64,000 nt of DNA from Herbaspirillum seropedicae. Lineage in GTDB: Bacteria; Pseudomonadota; Gammaproteobacteria; Burkholderiales; Burkholderiaceae_D. This document shows positions 38,268 through 46,692 of the stretch, one piece after another. The stretch covers positions 1,897,696-1,961,695 of the forward strand of contig NZ_CP011930.1 of the NCBI RefSeq assembly GCF_001040945.1. The letters are read 5' to 3'. Each line of letters opens with the position of its first letter. Position 1 is the stretch's first letter. The position numbers and the translations under genes are program-made. Under the pieces are notes generated by a model. It did no database searches. It was not told the DNA's origin and saw only the letters and a list, made by a program, of their open reading frames with translations.

Positions 38268-39836
38268 ATGAAGGTCTTGTCGGAAATGAAAATAGGGGTG
38301 AAGTTGAGCCTGGGCTTTGCCAGTCAGCTGTTGCTGCTGCTGGCGCTGGTCGCGGCCGCCATGCTGGGGATCAACTCCTTGCGCGAGACCATCGTCTACG
38401 CCAACAAGCTCAAGAACGAACAGCTCGAGCCGCTTTATCTCGCCCGCGAAGCGCTGGACCAGACCGGGATCGCCGCGCGCAATGCCTACGTCTTCGTCAG
38501 TGATGCCGATGCAAAAAACGAGCTGAACATTGTCGACGAGCAGAAGGCCATCTATCTGCAGCAACTGCAATTGCTGGAGCCGCGCCTGGCTGATCGGGCC
38601 GGTTTTGCCGCCGTCCGCGAGGGGCTGCTGCAAATGGCTGAGGAACTCAAGCGTCCACGCAGGTATCGCGACAGCGGCGCCATGGAAGCCTATCGCGATT
38701 TCCTCGTCAACGAATGCAGCCCCTTGCGCCGCAAGATCGTGGCCAACATCAACCAGCTGATCGATCAGATCTCGGCCGAAAGCACCACCGCGGGCGATAC
38801 TGCCGAGAATGCGGCAAAGCAGGCGCTGTTGTTCATTTCCCTGCTGGCGGGGCTGGCCCTCCTGATTGCGGTGGTCATCGCCTTCTTCATCACCCGCAGC
38901 CTGCTGCGCCAGCTGGGCGGCGAGCCCGCCTATGCCATGGGCATCGCCCAGCGCATCGCCCATGGGGACCTGGCCGTGGATGTGGTGACCCGCAGCCATG
39001 ACCAGAGCAGTCTTTTGTATGCGATCAAGATGATGCGCGACAGCCTGTCCCGCATCGTCGCCCAGGTGCGGCAGGGGACCGACTCGATTGAACGGGCCTG
39101 TTCCGAAATCTCCAGCGGCAATGCCGATCTTTCTGGCCGTACCGAGCGGCAGGCCAGTTCGCTGGAAGAGACTGCCAGCGCCATGGAACAGATCACCTCG
39201 GCGGTGCGCCAGAGCGCCGATAACGCCATCCAGGCCAACCAGCTGGCTGGATCGGCGTCCAGCATTGCGCTCAAGGGGGGACAGATGATGGGCGATGTGG
39301 TGGCGACGATGGAAGACATCCATCACTCTTCGGTGAAGATCGTCGACATCATCAGCGTGATCGACGGGATCGCTTTCCAGACCAATATCCTTGCGCTCAA
39401 TGCGGCCGTGGAAGCGGCGCGCGCTGGCGAGGGCGGACGTGGTTTCGCGGTGGTGGCCTCGGAGGTGCGCACGCTGGCGCAGCGCAGCGCCGCCGCCGCC
39501 AAGGAGATCAAGGAGCTCATCAGCGCCTCTGTGGCCAAGGTCGAGAGTGGCAGCGGCCTAGTGAAGGGGGCGGGCGAAACGATGGGGGAACTGGTGGGCA
39601 GCGTCCAGAATGTCTCCAAGGTCATCGCCGAGATCACCGCCTCCAGTCGCGAGCAGAGCACCGGGATCGAGCAGGTCAATGACGCCATCTCGCACATGGA
39701 CGAAGTCACCCAGCAGAATTCGGCCTTGGTCGAACAGTCCGCCGCGGCGGCCGAGGCGCTCACGGCGCAGGCGCAATCGCTGGCGCGGCTGGTCTCGACG
39801 TTCAAGGTCGCGCCCGACGCGCTGGCATTGAGGTAG
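38268..39836 (+). CDS. Membrane methyl-accepting chemotaxis protein
   Basis: This 522-residue protein starts at an ATG after GGAGGG. TM1 is at about 13-35, followed by a four-helix-bundle periplasmic sensor of about 150 residues, TM2 at about 188-210 (LLAGLALLIAVVIAFFI), a HAMP domain, and a coiled coil with the hairpin tip [19 protein letters not shown]. The tail is short (APDALALR), without a CheR-binding pentapeptide, much like the receptor at 7518. It shares its direction with the upstream che and c-di-GMP genes and is 4 bases before the GAF/EAL gene. Confidence 0.95.
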   Translation: MKVLSEMKIGVKLSLGFASQLLLLLALVAAAMLGINSLRETIVYANKLKNEQLEPLYLAREALDQTGIAARNAYVFVSDADAKNELNIVDEQKAIYLQQLQLLEPRLADRAGFAAVREGLLQMAEELKRPRRYRDSGAMEAYRDFLVNECSPLRRKIVANINQLIDQISAESTTAGDTAENAAKQALLFISLLAGLALLIAVVIAFFITRSLLRQLGGEPAYAMGIAQRIAHGDLAVDVVTRSHDQSSLLYAIKMMRDSLSRIVAQVRQGTDSIERACSEISSGNADLSGRTERQASSLEETASAMEQITSAVRQSADNAIQANQLAGSASSIALKGGQMMGDVVATMEDIHHSSVKIVDIISVIDGIAFQTNILALNAAVEAARAGEGGRGFAVVASEVRTLAQRSAAAAKEIKELISASVAKVESGSGLVKGAGETMGELVGSVQNVSKVIAEITASSREQSTGIEQVNDAISHMDEVTQQNSALVEQSAAAAEALTAQAQSLARLVSTFKVAPDALALR

Positions 39837-39840
39837 TGAC

Positions 39841-41637
39841 GTGTTGCTGGAGAAAGAGGACAACACGGAGGTGGAAGCCGCCGTACGGCAGGAAAGCCAG
39901 CGGCTGGCGCAACTGCACGGCTATTGCGCGCTCGATACGCCGCCGGACAAGTTATGTGATCAGGTGACGCAACTGGCGTGCTCGATGTTCGATGTGGAGA
40001 TCGCCCTGGTAGCGCTGGTCGATGAGCACAGGCAGTGGTTCAAATCCCGGGTTGGGCTGGAGGTGAGCGAGACCCCACGCGCGGATTCGTTCTGCAATCA
40101 TGCCATCCAGACCCGTCATGGCATGGTGGTGACCGATGCCCTGCAGGATGCGCGTTTTTCCCGCCATGCGCTGGTGACTGGCGCACCTTTCATTCGCTTC
40201 TATGCTGGGGCGCCGCTGGTGACGCCGCAGGGGCTGTCGCTGGGCACCCTGTGCATCATCGATTCGCGACCACGTCCGGATTTCGGTGCGAGCCAGTTCG
40301 CGCAGCTCAATCAATTGGCTGCCATTGTCATGGAGCGTCTGGAACAGCTGCGCAACCGCGGTTACATCGATCACGTGACCGCGTTGCCCAACCGCGCCCG
40401 CCTCATGGAGGTGCTGCGTGTGCGCGGACATGCGCGCCCCGGCGCCAGCGGGGCGGATGCAGCGGTCGCCGTGGACATCTGCCCGCGCGAATATCTCTTC
40501 GACATGGTCAAGGCCCTGGGGTGGGACTATGCCGAAGGTTTCCTGATGGAGGTCAGTCGCACGCTGCGGCGGGTGCTGGGCACGCTGCCGCTCTATCGGG
40601 TGACCACCACCACCTTTGTCTATCTGGACGAAACTGCCCCTGCGCAGCGCCGGCGGCGTATTGCCGACATCGAGCAGCGCTTCACGCCGGCGCTGGAATT
40701 CCAGGGCATTCCGCACCTGCTGGATATCGCCATTGGCGTGCTGCCGATGGAGGAGGACGTCAGCGGCGGCGATGTGGTGCGCTCGTTGCTCACGGTCATC
40801 GATGTCAGTCGGGAAGAGGGCGTCTCGCCGCGCCTCTTCGAATCGGTGCACGCGGAAAAGCAGCGCTACGCCTTCTGGCTGCTGGCGGCCTTGCCGATGG
40901 CGCTCACTACGCCCGATGAGCTGGTCCTGCATTTCCAGCCCAAGGTACGGCTGCGCGATGGCGCCTGCGTGGGCGTGGAGGCGCTGATCCGCTGGCATCA
41001 TCCTATCCACGGCAACATCCCGCCGGATGTCTTCATTCCGCTGGCCGAGAAGACGGGGCAGATCCGCCAGGTGACCGCCTGGGTGTTGCGCCAGGTAGTG
41101 GCGCAAGTGGCGCGGTGGTTGAAGTCTGGGAGGGCGCTGCCCGTGGCGTTCAATGCCTCGGCCCGGGATTTCGATTCGGATGAACTGCGCGAACTGCTTG
41201 CCCAGCAGTTGAAGCTGCACAAGGTGCCACCGGCATTGATCGAGATCGAGTTCACCGAGCATGCCATGGCCAATCATCCCCAGCAGGTGCGTCAGCGCGT
41301 GCAGGCTCTGCGCGAACTGGGCGTGAAGGTGGCCATCGACGATTTCGGCGCCGGGTTCAGCAATCTCTCCTACCTCAAGAACATTCCGGCCGACACCATG
41401 AAGATCGACCGTTCTTTCATCCATCGCCTGCTCGATGATGAGGCGGACCAGTTGATCGTGCCGTCCATCCTGCACCTGGCGCACAACCTTGGCTTCAGTG
41501 TCGTCGCCGAAGGCCTGGAGAGCGAACGGACCGCTACGCTCCTGCGCCACCTGGGATGTGATTATGGGCAAGGCTATGCCATTGCCCGACCGATGCCGTT
41601 GGCGGAACTGGAGGCCTGGCTGGAGAGGCGTGGATGA
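39841..41637 (+). CDS. GAF/degenerate GGDEF/EAL protein (probable c-di-GMP phosphodiesterase)
   Basis: This 598-residue protein starts at a GTG four bases after the receptor stop, so the two are co-transcribed. The GAF domain (about 25-170) is related to the other GAF domains of the island. The middle (about 175-340) starts like a GGDEF domain (DHVTALPNRARLMEVL) but has no GGDEF signature, so it is not a cyclase. The EAL domain (about 350-595) has VEALIRWHHP, FTEHAM and DDFGAGFSNLSYL, so it is probably an active phosphodiesterase. It likely lowers c-di-GMP in response to the GAF ligand or receptor state. Confidence 0.9.
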   Translation: MLLEKEDNTEVEAAVRQESQRLAQLHGYCALDTPPDKLCDQVTQLACSMFDVEIALVALVDEHRQWFKSRVGLEVSETPRADSFCNHAIQTRHGMVVTDALQDARFSRHALVTGAPFIRFYAGAPLVTPQGLSLGTLCIIDSRPRPDFGASQFAQLNQLAAIVMERLEQLRNRGYIDHVTALPNRARLMEVLRVRGHARPGASGADAAVAVDICPREYLFDMVKALGWDYAEGFLMEVSRTLRRVLGTLPLYRVTTTTFVYLDETAPAQRRRRIADIEQRFTPALEFQGIPHLLDIAIGVLPMEEDVSGGDVVRSLLTVIDVSREEGVSPRLFESVHAEKQRYAFWLLAALPMALTTPDELVLHFQPKVRLRDGACVGVEALIRWHHPIHGNIPPDVFIPLAEKTGQIRQVTAWVLRQVVAQVARWLKSGRALPVAFNASARDFDSDELRELLAQQLKLHKVPPALIEIEFTEHAMANHPQQVRQRVQALRELGVKVAIDDFGAGFSNLSYLKNIPADTMKIDRSFIHRLLDDEADQLIVPSILHLAHNLGFSVVAEGLESERTATLLRHLGCDYGQGYAIARPMPLAELEAWLERRG

Positions 41638-41660
41638 GTCCACGGGGCGTGGACGGGGTG

Positions 41661-42413
41661 CTAGTGCTGCTGCAGTTCCATGAGCTGCAGCGCCATCATG
41701 TCCGTGGCCAGGGCCGCCAGCTCTTGCAAGGCGCGTCTTTCCTGGGAGCGCAGCAGGCGGGCTTCGGTATCGATGATGCACAGCGAGCCGAAGGCCTTGC
41801 CCTGGTACATCAGCGGCACCGCGGCATAGAAGCGGATGAAGGGCGCCGAGGTGACCATGGGATTATTGGCAAAGCGCGCATCCTTGCTGGCGTCGGCCAC
41901 GGTGAACACATCCTCATCCATGTCGGCGTAGTTGCAGAACGCCCACGAGCGCGGCGTAGCGGCGATGTTCAGTCCATGGGCGGCGTGGAAGATCTGCAGC
42001 TCGGCAGTCTGGAAGGTGACCAGGGCAATGGGCACTTCCAGCAATTCGCTGGCGAGCCAGGTCAGCCGATGAAAGCGTGCTTCGGCCTGCGTGCCGGTCT
42101 TGGCTTGCGCCATCAGGGGCGCCTGCCGGGCCTCGTCCGTGCTGGCGGCCTCGGGCGTCTGCGCCACGGCAGCCGGCTGGACCGCAGCCGGTCCGGATTG
42201 TTTTGCGCCGTTGTGGCCAAGCAAGCTCATGACCGAGCTCAGCCGCGTCCGCCGGTGACCGCCGGGTGTCTTCCATGAGGCCAACATGCCAGTTTCCATC
42301 CACATCTGGGCGGTCGTGATCGACACCCCCAGCATTCTGGCGGCCTCCCGGGAAGTCATTGCGGGGTCGCTGGGCGGTGCGTCGCTTTCGTGAGATCTGG
42401 CGGCGCGTCCCAT
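41661..42413 (-). CDS. HTH-GAF one-component regulator, paralogue of the gene at 21482
   Basis: This 250-residue protein has an N-terminal MerR/excisionase-like helix-turn-helix (MTSREAARMLGVSITTAQMW, then WKTPGGHRRTRLSSV) nearly identical to that at 21482-22225, an Ala-rich linker, and a C-terminal GAF domain (LTWLASELLEVPIALVTF, LCIIDTEARLL). The HTH identity suggests both proteins recognise the same DNA site. The different linkers and GAF pockets suggest different signals. It is convergent with the GAF/EAL gene and closes the sensory island. Confidence 0.87.
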   Translation of the reverse strand: MGRAARSHESDAPPSDPAMTSREAARMLGVSITTAQMWMETGMLASWKTPGGHRRTRLSSVMSLLGHNGAKQSGPAAVQPAAVAQTPEAASTDEARQAPLMAQAKTGTQAEARFHRLTWLASELLEVPIALVTFQTAELQIFHAAHGLNIAATPRSWAFCNYADMDEDVFTVADASKDARFANNPMVTSAPFIRFYAAVPLMYQGKAFGSLCIIDTEARLLRSQERRALQELAALATDMMALQLMELQQH

Positions 42414-42878
42414 TTGATTGATCCTATAAAAGTATGGCTGTAGGTGAGGTCGGTCGTGTATTTCTCATATTTAACATCTTAGGGCGCAGTCAAGGGCAAA
42501 TAAAGCAATTTGCTTGATATATTTCATTTTTCGCTCATATTGATATGCGGAAAATATGAAATAGCGCTAGCGCTAGGCGCGCCGAAACGCTGAGTCTCCT
42601 GCGTCCGATGCGGGCAAATCATTTCTAATCGGAAATTTTTTGCCATATCTGGCCGCCCGTTCGTGCTAAGGTGGCATTGTAGTCTTCAATCCCGGGTGCT
42701 GTCTTACCTATGCCCCTTTTCTATTTTGGCATTAATTTGCATTAAATTGTGCCGTAGGGTGGGAATTTAATATCGTCCGGCGAGACATTTTCTGCCGGGA
42801 CGCGGGATGTGAACTTGCTGGCGTGGTCCGGCGACGACATTTTCCCCGCGATCCAATGCAAATCAATAAGGAAGTGAA
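42414..42878. promoter_or_regulatory. AT-rich region with several palindromes upstream of the HTH-GAF gene
   Basis: No gene was seen in these 465 bases. Symmetric sites include AAGCAA-T-TTGCTT (42503-42515), ATTTCAT (42521-42527) with ATGAAAT (42556-42562), and the perfect palindrome AGCGCTAGCGCT (42563-42574). The motif TTTCATTTTTCG (42522-42533) closely matches one upstream of the other HTH-GAF gene (22273-22284). These are good candidates for binding by the HTH-GAF proteins. Confidence 0.5.
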
Positions 42879-43055
42879 GTGCCGAAAGAGGTCAAGAGTC
42901 CGTGCATTTCCGAGTGCAAGCTCAAGCACGAGGTCTGTACCGGTTGCGGGCGCACCCGGGACGAAATCAAGGAATGGAAGGGCATGAAGCGGCGCGACCG
43001 GCTCGAAACGGTGCAACTGGCTGCCAGGCGGCTCAAGGCGCTGAAGAAGAAGTGA
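42879..43055 (+). CDS. DUF1289 small protein
   Basis: This 58-residue protein starts at a GTG after AAGGAAGTGAA and is too short for most gene calls. The pattern SPCISECKL...VCTGCGRTRDEIKEW is the DUF1289 signature: four Cys (CxxxC, CxxC) followed by a Trp. This probably binds a metal, most likely zinc. The rest is basic (KGMKRRDRL, RLKALKKK). The function of the family is not known. It lies 56 bases before the MFS exporter gene and may be co-transcribed with it. Confidence 0.85.
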   Translation: MPKEVKSPCISECKLKHEVCTGCGRTRDEIKEWKGMKRRDRLETVQLAARRLKALKKK

Positions 43056-43111
43056 GCGCGGGCAGGGTGGGGCGGGGCTTGCCCGCAAGAAAAGTCCAAC
43101 TGGTATAAACT

Positions 43112-44563
43112 GTGAAGCCCCAGGAGGTCGCAGAACCTCCTTCTCCTTCATTTCCTTCATTGCGCCATCTGTTGCCTACCGTGCGACCTTCGCTGCTCAT
43201 TCCGCTCATCGTCGGCTGTGCGCTGTTCATGGAAAACATGGACGCCACCGTGCTGGCCACTTCGCTGCCCGCGCTGGCACGCGACCTCCATCAAGATCCG
43301 ATCACCCTCAAGCTGGCCATGACCGCCTATGTGGCGGCGCTGGGCGTGTTCATCCCGATCTCGGGATGGATGGCCGACAAGCTGGGCGCGCGCAAGGTCT
43401 TCAGTGCGGCCATGATCGTCTTCATGACCGGCTCCATCCTCTGCGCAGTCTCGGGTTCGCTGGTGACCTTCGTGGCGGCGCGCTTCCTGCAGGGCATCGG
43501 TGGGGCCATGATGGTGCCGGTGGGGCGGGTCATCATTGCCCGCTCGGTGGACAAGTCCGAACTGGTGAAGGCGGTCAGCTACCTGACCTTGCCGGCCTTG
43601 CTGGGGCCGGTGGTGGGGCCGCTGCTGGGCGGTTTCATCACTACCTATTTTCACTGGCGCTGGGTGTTCCTGATCAATATTCCGTTCTGCTTCCTGGGCC
43701 TGTACCTGGCGCGCCGCTTCATCCAGAACTTCAAGGAAGACAATCCCGCCCCGCTGGATGTGAAGGGTTTTGTCCTCACCTCGGTGGGCGCGGCCATGAT
43801 CATGCTGGGCCTGTCGCTCTTTGGCAGCCATCTGGTGGATGGCGCCACGCCGGTGGCCATGTGCTCCATCGGCGCCATTGCGTTGGTGATGTACTACCGC
43901 CACTCCACCCAGATCGAGTTCCCGCTGCTGGACTTCCGTCTCTTGCGCATCCCCACGCTGCACGCCAGCGTGGTGGGCGGTTCGCTCTTTCGCATCGGCC
44001 TGGGCGCGGTGCCGTTCCTGCTGCCGCTGGCCCTGCAGGAAGGCCTGGGGATGACGGCGTTCCAGGCCGGCAGCATCACCTGCGCCTCGGCCTTCGGTTC
44101 GCTCTTCATCCGTCTGTTGGCCGGCCGGGTGCTGCGCCGCTATGGCTTTCGCACGGTGCTCATGGTCAATGCGGTCTTCGCCGGCATCGCGCTGGCGGCC
44201 TACGGGATCTTCAGTATCCATACGCCTTATCTGCTGATCGTGTCCATCGTGCTCATGGGCGGGGTCTTCCCGGCGCTGCAGTTCACCTGCCTGAATTCGA
44301 TCGCCTATGCCGATATCGACAGCCGCGACGCCGGCCGCGTCACCAGCCTGGCCAGCGTGATCCAGCAGCTGTCGCTGGGCCTGGGCGTGACGGTGGCCGG
44401 GATCGTGCTGCAACTGTCGAATCACCTGCAGGGCCATGCCACCATCGTCGAAGCCGATTTCTGGCCAGCCTTCCTGGTCATCGGGCTGTTCTCGGTGGCG
44501 TCGGTACCCATCAGCGGCAAGCTGCCGCATAACGCCGGGCTGGAGCTCTCGCGCGGCAAATGA
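43112..44563 (+). CDS. MFS drug-type exporter, DHA2/EmrB-like
   Basis: This 483-residue inner-membrane protein starts at a GTG and has about 14 hydrophobic segments. Early motifs are MENMDATVLATSLPALA (motif D1 region of DHA2 exporters) and GWMADKLGARKVF (motif A). RFLQGIGGAMMVPVGR (motif B) and LGPVVGPLLGG (motif C, drug/H+ antiporters) follow. The substrate is unknown. No membrane-fusion partner gene is adjacent, so it probably works alone. Confidence 0.92.
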   Translation: MKPQEVAEPPSPSFPSLRHLLPTVRPSLLIPLIVGCALFMENMDATVLATSLPALARDLHQDPITLKLAMTAYVAALGVFIPISGWMADKLGARKVFSAAMIVFMTGSILCAVSGSLVTFVAARFLQGIGGAMMVPVGRVIIARSVDKSELVKAVSYLTLPALLGPVVGPLLGGFITTYFHWRWVFLINIPFCFLGLYLARRFIQNFKEDNPAPLDVKGFVLTSVGAAMIMLGLSLFGSHLVDGATPVAMCSIGAIALVMYYRHSTQIEFPLLDFRLLRIPTLHASVVGGSLFRIGLGAVPFLLPLALQEGLGMTAFQAGSITCASAFGSLFIRLLAGRVLRRYGFRTVLMVNAVFAGIALAAYGIFSIHTPYLLIVSIVLMGGVFPALQFTCLNSIAYADIDSRDAGRVTSLASVIQQLSLGLGVTVAGIVLQLSNHLQGHATIVEADFWPAFLVIGLFSVASVPISGKLPHNAGLELSRGK

Positions 44564-44622
44564 GGCCGTGTGGCTGAGCCGGGCTGTTATCATCCCGGCA
44601 TCCTGCAACGATGGAGTCCGTG

Positions 44623-45321
44623 ATGTCCTTTCCTGTTTCTTCCCTGCGCCGCATGGTGGCGGCCAGCTTCTTGCTGGCTTCCTGCGGCGCGTTGGCCTTT
44701 TCCCTGTCCGACCTGAGCAACCAGGACGCTACCGCCGGCTTGAAGGCCGCGCTGGAGAAGGGCGCCAGCAGTGCCGTGGCCAACCTGGGCCGGCAGAATG
44801 GCTTCCTCAACAACGACAAGGTCAAGATCCACCTGCCCGGCGCGCTGGAGCAGGCCATGCCCATCCTGCGCATGACCGGCATGGGCAGCCAGGTCGATGG
44901 CCTGGTGGCCGACATGAACCACGCCGCCGAGGCCGCCGTGCCGCTGGCCAAGCCGCTGCTGGTCAACGCGGTCAAATCGATGTCGGTGACCGATGCCAAG
45001 AACATCCTGGCTGGGGGCGACACCTCGGTGACCGATTTCTTCCGCCAGAAGACCTCGGCGGAGCTGGCCGTGAAGTTCCTGCCCATCGTCAGGCAGATCA
45101 CCGACAAGAACGGCCTGTCGGCCCGCTATAACGCCGTGATGGGGCAGGCCAGCAAGACCGGCCTGGTCAGCAGCGAGCAGAGCACCGTCGAAGGCTATGT
45201 GACCCAGCGCGCCCTGGATGGCCTCTTCCTCATGATCGGCGAAGAGGAAAAGGCGATCCGCAAGGACCCGGTGGGCAGCGGCAGCGCCATCATCGGCAAG
45301 GTCTTTGGCGCCATGCGCTGA
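44623..45321 (+). CDS. DUF4197 exported protein
   Basis: From the ATG at 44623 (GGAG six bases upstream) this is 232 residues. An ATG at 44611 is possible. A signal peptide (RRMVAASFLLASCGALAFS) is followed by a helical DUF4197 body (LSNQDATAGLKAALEKGA at the start, AVKFLPIVRQITDKNGL, VEGYVTQRALDGLFLMIGEEEKAIRKDP near the end). A Cys within the signal could allow lipidation, but the motif LASCG is not ideal. The family is periplasmic and of unknown function. A terminator follows. Confidence 0.9.
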   Translation: MSFPVSSLRRMVAASFLLASCGALAFSLSDLSNQDATAGLKAALEKGASSAVANLGRQNGFLNNDKVKIHLPGALEQAMPILRMTGMGSQVDGLVADMNHAAEAAVPLAKPLLVNAVKSMSVTDAKNILAGGDTSVTDFFRQKTSAELAVKFLPIVRQITDKNGLSARYNAVMGQASKTGLVSSEQSTVEGYVTQRALDGLFLMIGEEEKAIRKDPVGSGSAIIGKVFGAMR

Positions 45322-45354
45322 CAGCTGATCCGTTCTGGCGCACTCCGCCTTCTG

Positions 45355-45393
45355 AAAAAATCGTCGGTCCAGGCATGGACCGGCGATTTTTTT
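45355..45393 (+). terminator. Rho-independent terminator after the DUF4197 gene
   Basis: The arms TCGTCGGTCC and GGACCGGCGA pair around an AGGCAT loop with one G-U pair. Flanking A and T runs extend the stem, and a run of nine T follows. Confidence 0.85.
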
Positions 45394-45902
45394 TTGCCCT
45401 GTTGCTCGACGGTAAAGCTCGGCCGGAGCCGCATGGGGTAAGGGATAGCGCCGCGCTGGCGGTTTTCACAATGAACGCTTTTAGCTACACTTTGAGCCCC
45501 GTTGGGAACTTTTAAAAGTGCTTCAGATCTGTAAGTTATCGATTTAGATTGCTACATTGCTGGACAGTATTAAGCGATTGCATTAAACTATCGTTTGTCT
45601 TCGCGACATTACTTGTTCAACAACGACTCTCAGCAGTGTCCGATCCGCGCTTGTGCGGGTTGTCCAAATTTCCGGCTGGCAGCGTGAACGCCCTCCCGTT
45701 CTCCACGGTGACCCGTTCCCATCCCTGTCCGGTATGCACTATGCCGAAGCTGGCTTCATCGCTTCGGTTTCATCGCTGCCCTTGCAGCTTTCGGTTCGCA
45801 TCCAAACGATACGCCCAGGTGGGCAGCGAACCCTTAAAACTTGATCCCAGAAACCCGTCGTCGCGGCGTCATGTCGTGCCGGCTATACCAACAGGGGGTA
45901 AC
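45394..45902. other. Long leader region of the osmoprotectant operon
   Basis: About 500 bases with no convincing gene. From 45520 to 45605 it is AT-rich (ATTGCATTAAACTATCG) and could hold the promoter, which would give a leader of roughly 300 bases. An open frame runs through it into the permease gene, but its composition is unlike coding sequence, and the permease has its own ribosome site (AGGGGG) and ATG. Confidence 0.5.
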
Positions 45903-46616
45903 ATGACACGTGTTCGTCACGTCTTCGCCGGCGCGCTCGGTTTTGCGCTGGTCCTTGCAGGCCTGGTCTGGTGGATCGGTCCGGATGTCATCCAGAAGTA
46001 TCGCGGTGACCTGATCTACTACACCGGCAAGCATCTGGAGCTGGTCTTCACTTCCATGCTGCTGGCGCTGGCCACCGGCATTCCGGCCGGTATTGCGCTG
46101 TCCCGTCCGGGCGCGCAGCGCAGTGCAGAAAAATTCATCCAGATCTTCAACATCGGCAACACCATCCCTTCCATCGCCGTGCTGGCGCTGGCGCTGGCCT
46201 TCTTCGGCATCGGCAATGGCCCCACCATCCTGGCGCTGTGGCTGGCTTCGCTGCTGCCCATCGTGCGCAATACCTACGAGGGTCTGAAGAACGTGCCGGC
46301 GGCGATGAAAGAGGCGGCCCGCGGCATCGGCATGAAGCCGCACCAGATCCTGCTGCGGGTGGAATTGCCCAATGCGCTGCCCATCATCGTCGGTGGCGTG
46401 CGTACGGCGCTGGCAATCAATGTGGGGACGGCGCCGCTGTCGATGCTCATCGGCGGCGAGAGCCTGGGGGGATTGATCTTCCCCGGCATCTACCTGAACA
46501 ACCACGGCCAGCTGCTGCTGGGCGCGGCGGCCACGGCGCTGCTGGCGCTGGTGCTGGACGCACTGGTGACGGCGCTGTCGGGTTTCTACCTGGCCCGTCG
46601 CGGGCTGCGTACCTGA
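45903..46616 (+). CDS. Osmoprotectant (betaine/choline-type) ABC transporter permease
   Basis: This 237-residue inner-membrane protein has an extra N-terminal membrane segment (FAGALGFALVLAGLVWWIG) and the five-helix BPD_transp_1 core. The permease-ATPase contact loop reads EAARGIGMKPHQILLRVELPNA. It matches OpuBB/OpuCB-type permeases for glycine betaine, carnitine or choline. It is first in a four-gene operon: permease, binding protein, permease, ATPase. The high-osmolarity role is known for the family. The substrate here is inferred. Confidence 0.93.
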   Translation: MTRVRHVFAGALGFALVLAGLVWWIGPDVIQKYRGDLIYYTGKHLELVFTSMLLALATGIPAGIALSRPGAQRSAEKFIQIFNIGNTIPSIAVLALALAFFGIGNGPTILALWLASLLPIVRNTYEGLKNVPAAMKEAARGIGMKPHQILLRVELPNALPIIVGGVRTALAINVGTAPLSMLIGGESLGGLIFPGIYLNNHGQLLLGAAATALLALVLDALVTALSGFYLARRGLRT

Positions 46617-46692
46617 TTCCGCAGATTCCATTTCCATCACAAGAACGACCGCACGCCGACTTCATCCACGGCATAGCGGTAGAGAGGAAAGC

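Noticed and set aside
42732..43160. A 142-codon minus-strand frame over the DUF1289 gene
   Set aside because: The plus strand carries the DUF1289 Cys motifs, and the opposite frame is Pro/Ser-rich without a domain.
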